NCBI GenBank assembly: GCA_030512295.1
Contig: JAULSR010000004.1
Span: forward strand, 2,790,001-2,854,000
From: Bombardia bombarda
Taxonomy: Eukaryota > Ascomycota > Sordariomycetes > Sordariales > Lasiosphaeriaceae
Length of the DNA: 64,000 nucleotides
Direction: 5' to 3'
The position numbers were made by a program, and so were the translations under genes. Shown here one piece after another: positions 62,398-64,000 of the stretch. The stretch's first letter is position 1; every line of letters starts with the position of its first letter. The notes under the pieces are model-generated. The model saw only the letters and a program-made list of their open reading frames with translations. It had not been told where the DNA came from and did no database searches.

Positions 62398-63094
62398 TGC
62401 AACTGAACAGCTCTGTACGGGGCCAGAAGCTGGTCAGAAATCACTGTAAGATTGAGGTAGGTGAGCAAGGCGTGGAGAAAACAGAGGTGTGCGAGCAAAT
62501 TTACCTGGAAAAAGCCAAAGGTCGATATGTGATACGCTGGAGAAAATGTGGTGTGAGGTAACGGGAAGGAAATGTTATGAGTGGACAAGAAGTACGCCCA
62601 GGAAGAATGCTACTAAAGATTACAAGGGAGTGCAGGTATCTCCCACGGCCAGCGGTTGCCCCGCAGTCCACTTACATCATCAAATGGATCCAGACGGTGC
62701 GCGTTCAGTGGCGGTAACACTTTTCCACAGACAGGACCATTCAGTTTGAAACATGGGCAGCGAGCTTGTCATTCACCAGAAATCGTCTTGGTTCCAGTCA
62801 TTGTCCACCAAATAATTGACAGCTCCCGGTCGTCAACAGTCCTCTCATTGTAAGCGGCATTGGCCTTCTTTTTGTTGGATATAAAACAAAATCTAACGCC
62901 CACACTTCATAGTTGTTTCAGAATAGCGAGCGCGTGGGGTCCCTGGCCAAAGTGGACCAGCAGACCAAAGGGTTCTAGGTATATATGGAAGTCTTACACT
63001 CTTTTCCTTTTCAAAACTAACAAGCTACGACACACAACTACTTAGTCTAGTTATTCACAATATCCCCCATTTTCGTGATCGTTTACCCGCTGAT
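62398..63094. promoter_or_regulatory. Shared upstream region of genes D and E
   Basis: About 700 bp between two divergent starts, presumably both promoters. TATATATGG lies at about 62980, some 115 bp before the gene E start. No other gene is supported. Confidence 0.4.
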
Positions 63095-64000
63095 ATGGAT
63101 TGGGGGTTTACCCGCGACGTGCCTTCCCCAGGCGACATGGAGCACAGCATATCCCACCAAGACGTAAGCTCTCCGATCCAATCCGTAACAATTCCAGGAA
63201 ATCCGCCAGTTTTCCTCTTCAGGCCGCCGACTGGACTCATTGGCATTTAGGACAGCCCAGCCATGGTGCTGTACAGGCGCATTCCGCCCATAGTCCCGCC
63301 AGCAAACACACGGCCACCCCACACATCTACGGCCGAATCGGCTGCCTGCGTGAGATGCACACAAGAATTCAGGCCCTTTGGGAGGAGCAGCGTTCTGAAA
63401 TCCATCGCCACGAGAAGCATCTCGAACAAAGTTTTAACCAAGGCGTCCAAAACATGGAAAGAGCAGCCAAGCAGTATGTTCAAAGGGTACAGCAACAGTT
63501 CAGGCAACACGAGAAGACCCGCATGGAGCTTCTCAACAGAGAGATACGCCGCTGCGATCAAGCGCGCGATACGACCTTCAGACACAAATTCAGCAAATGC
63601 GCTACCAAGAAATGAACTTGAAAGCCGAGCGCCAGCAAATGTCCAAGAACGAAAAATATTATCAGAATCGTTATTGGAAAGAGGTGTCAAACAGCCAGCA
63701 GATGAAGAAGTGGTATGAAGCAGAGATCGAGCAAGCGAAGCAACAAGAGCGGGCTCGCAAAGTCGAGCTCGATCAAGCATTGTCTGACCTGGAGTCTGAG
63801 CGGCAAGACCTGCGGTGCCTGAGGATGGACGCGGAAGACCATCATCGCGCGGAAATTGAGCGTCAAAAAGCCCAAAGGCAGCAGTGGCAGGAGCAATGAG
63901 AACGGAAAAGCCAGGAGCGACAGGAGCAACGAGAACGGGTATCAGAACAGCGCTGGAAAATTGAACTTGAACAACAACGTCTGGCAAGAATTCGCGAGGA
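63095..64000 (+). pseudogene. Coiled-coil family member (gene E), frameshifted and runs off the window
   Basis: Exon 1 63095-63163 (MDWGFTRDVPSPGDMEHSI, ending SHQD), intron 63164-63255 (GTAAGC...GGACAG), phase 0. Exon 2 opens PSHGAVQAHSAHSP and forms a long charged coiled coil (KHLEQSFNQGVQNMERAAK). At the GCGCGC of about 63564-63569 the frame breaks; losing one GC pair would continue as RYDLQTQIQQMRYQEMN. The second frame then runs to a TGA at 63897-63899 inside a QEQ-stop-ERKSQERQEQ repeat (CGA to TGA), after which the coil continues to the window end. So at least two lesions are present. An alternative acceptor (TTAG at 63247-63250) gives a third frame that stops at 63718; it is less helical and less likely. 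Exon 1 resembles gene C in size, ending and donor. Confidence 0.6.

Noticed and set aside
63247..63987. 246-codon minus-strand frame over gene E
   Set aside because: Ala/Leu/Pro-rich antisense of a coiled-coil coding strand; no motif and no start context.
1..64000. CRISPR arrays, rRNA genes, telomere repeats
   Set aside because: No regularly spaced repeats of suitable length, no rRNA-like blocks and no TTAGGG arrays were seen on either strand.

Overview
The window is nuclear DNA of a filamentous ascomycete (Pezizomycotina, probably Sordariomycetes; this is inference). Genes carry short introns (about 50-116 bp) with GTRNGY donors, CTAAY/CTRAC-type branch sites and YAG acceptors. Fungus-specific families are present: a HET-domain protein, a NACHT NLR relic, PTH11/rhodopsin-like relics, a DUF7924-like protein, a GPI-anchored cupredoxin and an acetamidase-type amidase. 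There are no operons, CRISPR arrays or bacterial features. All splice models below were derived by reading junctions and checking phase; none has transcript support.

Left part (0-14 kb), metabolism and transport: the end of an unknown gene, a ZIP zinc transporter with a 21-bp-spaced double repeat upstream, a conserved hypothetical, a Dal5/Liz1-type MFS transporter divergent from an amidase, and a BAHD-like acyltransferase. 14-21.5 kb is a self/non-self and fast-evolving block: a complete 803-aa HET protein, a probably frameshifted small gene, two tandem paralogous small cysteine-rich ORFs, and a dead NACHT gene with stops around its P-loop.

22-36.9 kb is a dense conserved core: an OM14-like mitochondrial outer-membrane protein (start codon split by an intron), Mia40, a charged hypothetical protein, thiamine pyrophosphokinase, the SNARE Bos1 (first exon is only ATG), a secreted protein built of repeats with one exon per repeat, a HAD hydrolase, and a methionine-permease-like transporter with a GC-AG intron. 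37-44 kb is an accessory stretch with a tRNA-like relic, two short unknown genes and one decayed gene. 44.3-53.4 kb holds an atypical SDR, a secreted GH2 beta-galactosidase, a GPI cupredoxin and a DUF7924-like gene that stops at an in-frame TAG just before a WW-like tail.

54.4-57.5 kb is a graveyard: two facing pieces of a rhodopsin/PTH11-like gene that look separated by an inversion, an AT-rich relic, and an SNF2-helicase relic whose conserved RPGQ reads RPG-stop. 57.9-64 kb contains four short genes of unknown family. Three share a layout (20-35-codon N-terminal exon, phase-0 GTAAGC intron, then a charged helical body, with a C-terminal membrane segment in two); I regard these as the best candidate for an undescribed family. 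Several broken genes carry stops explainable by C:G to T:A change, which fits repeat-induced point mutation or simple decay.
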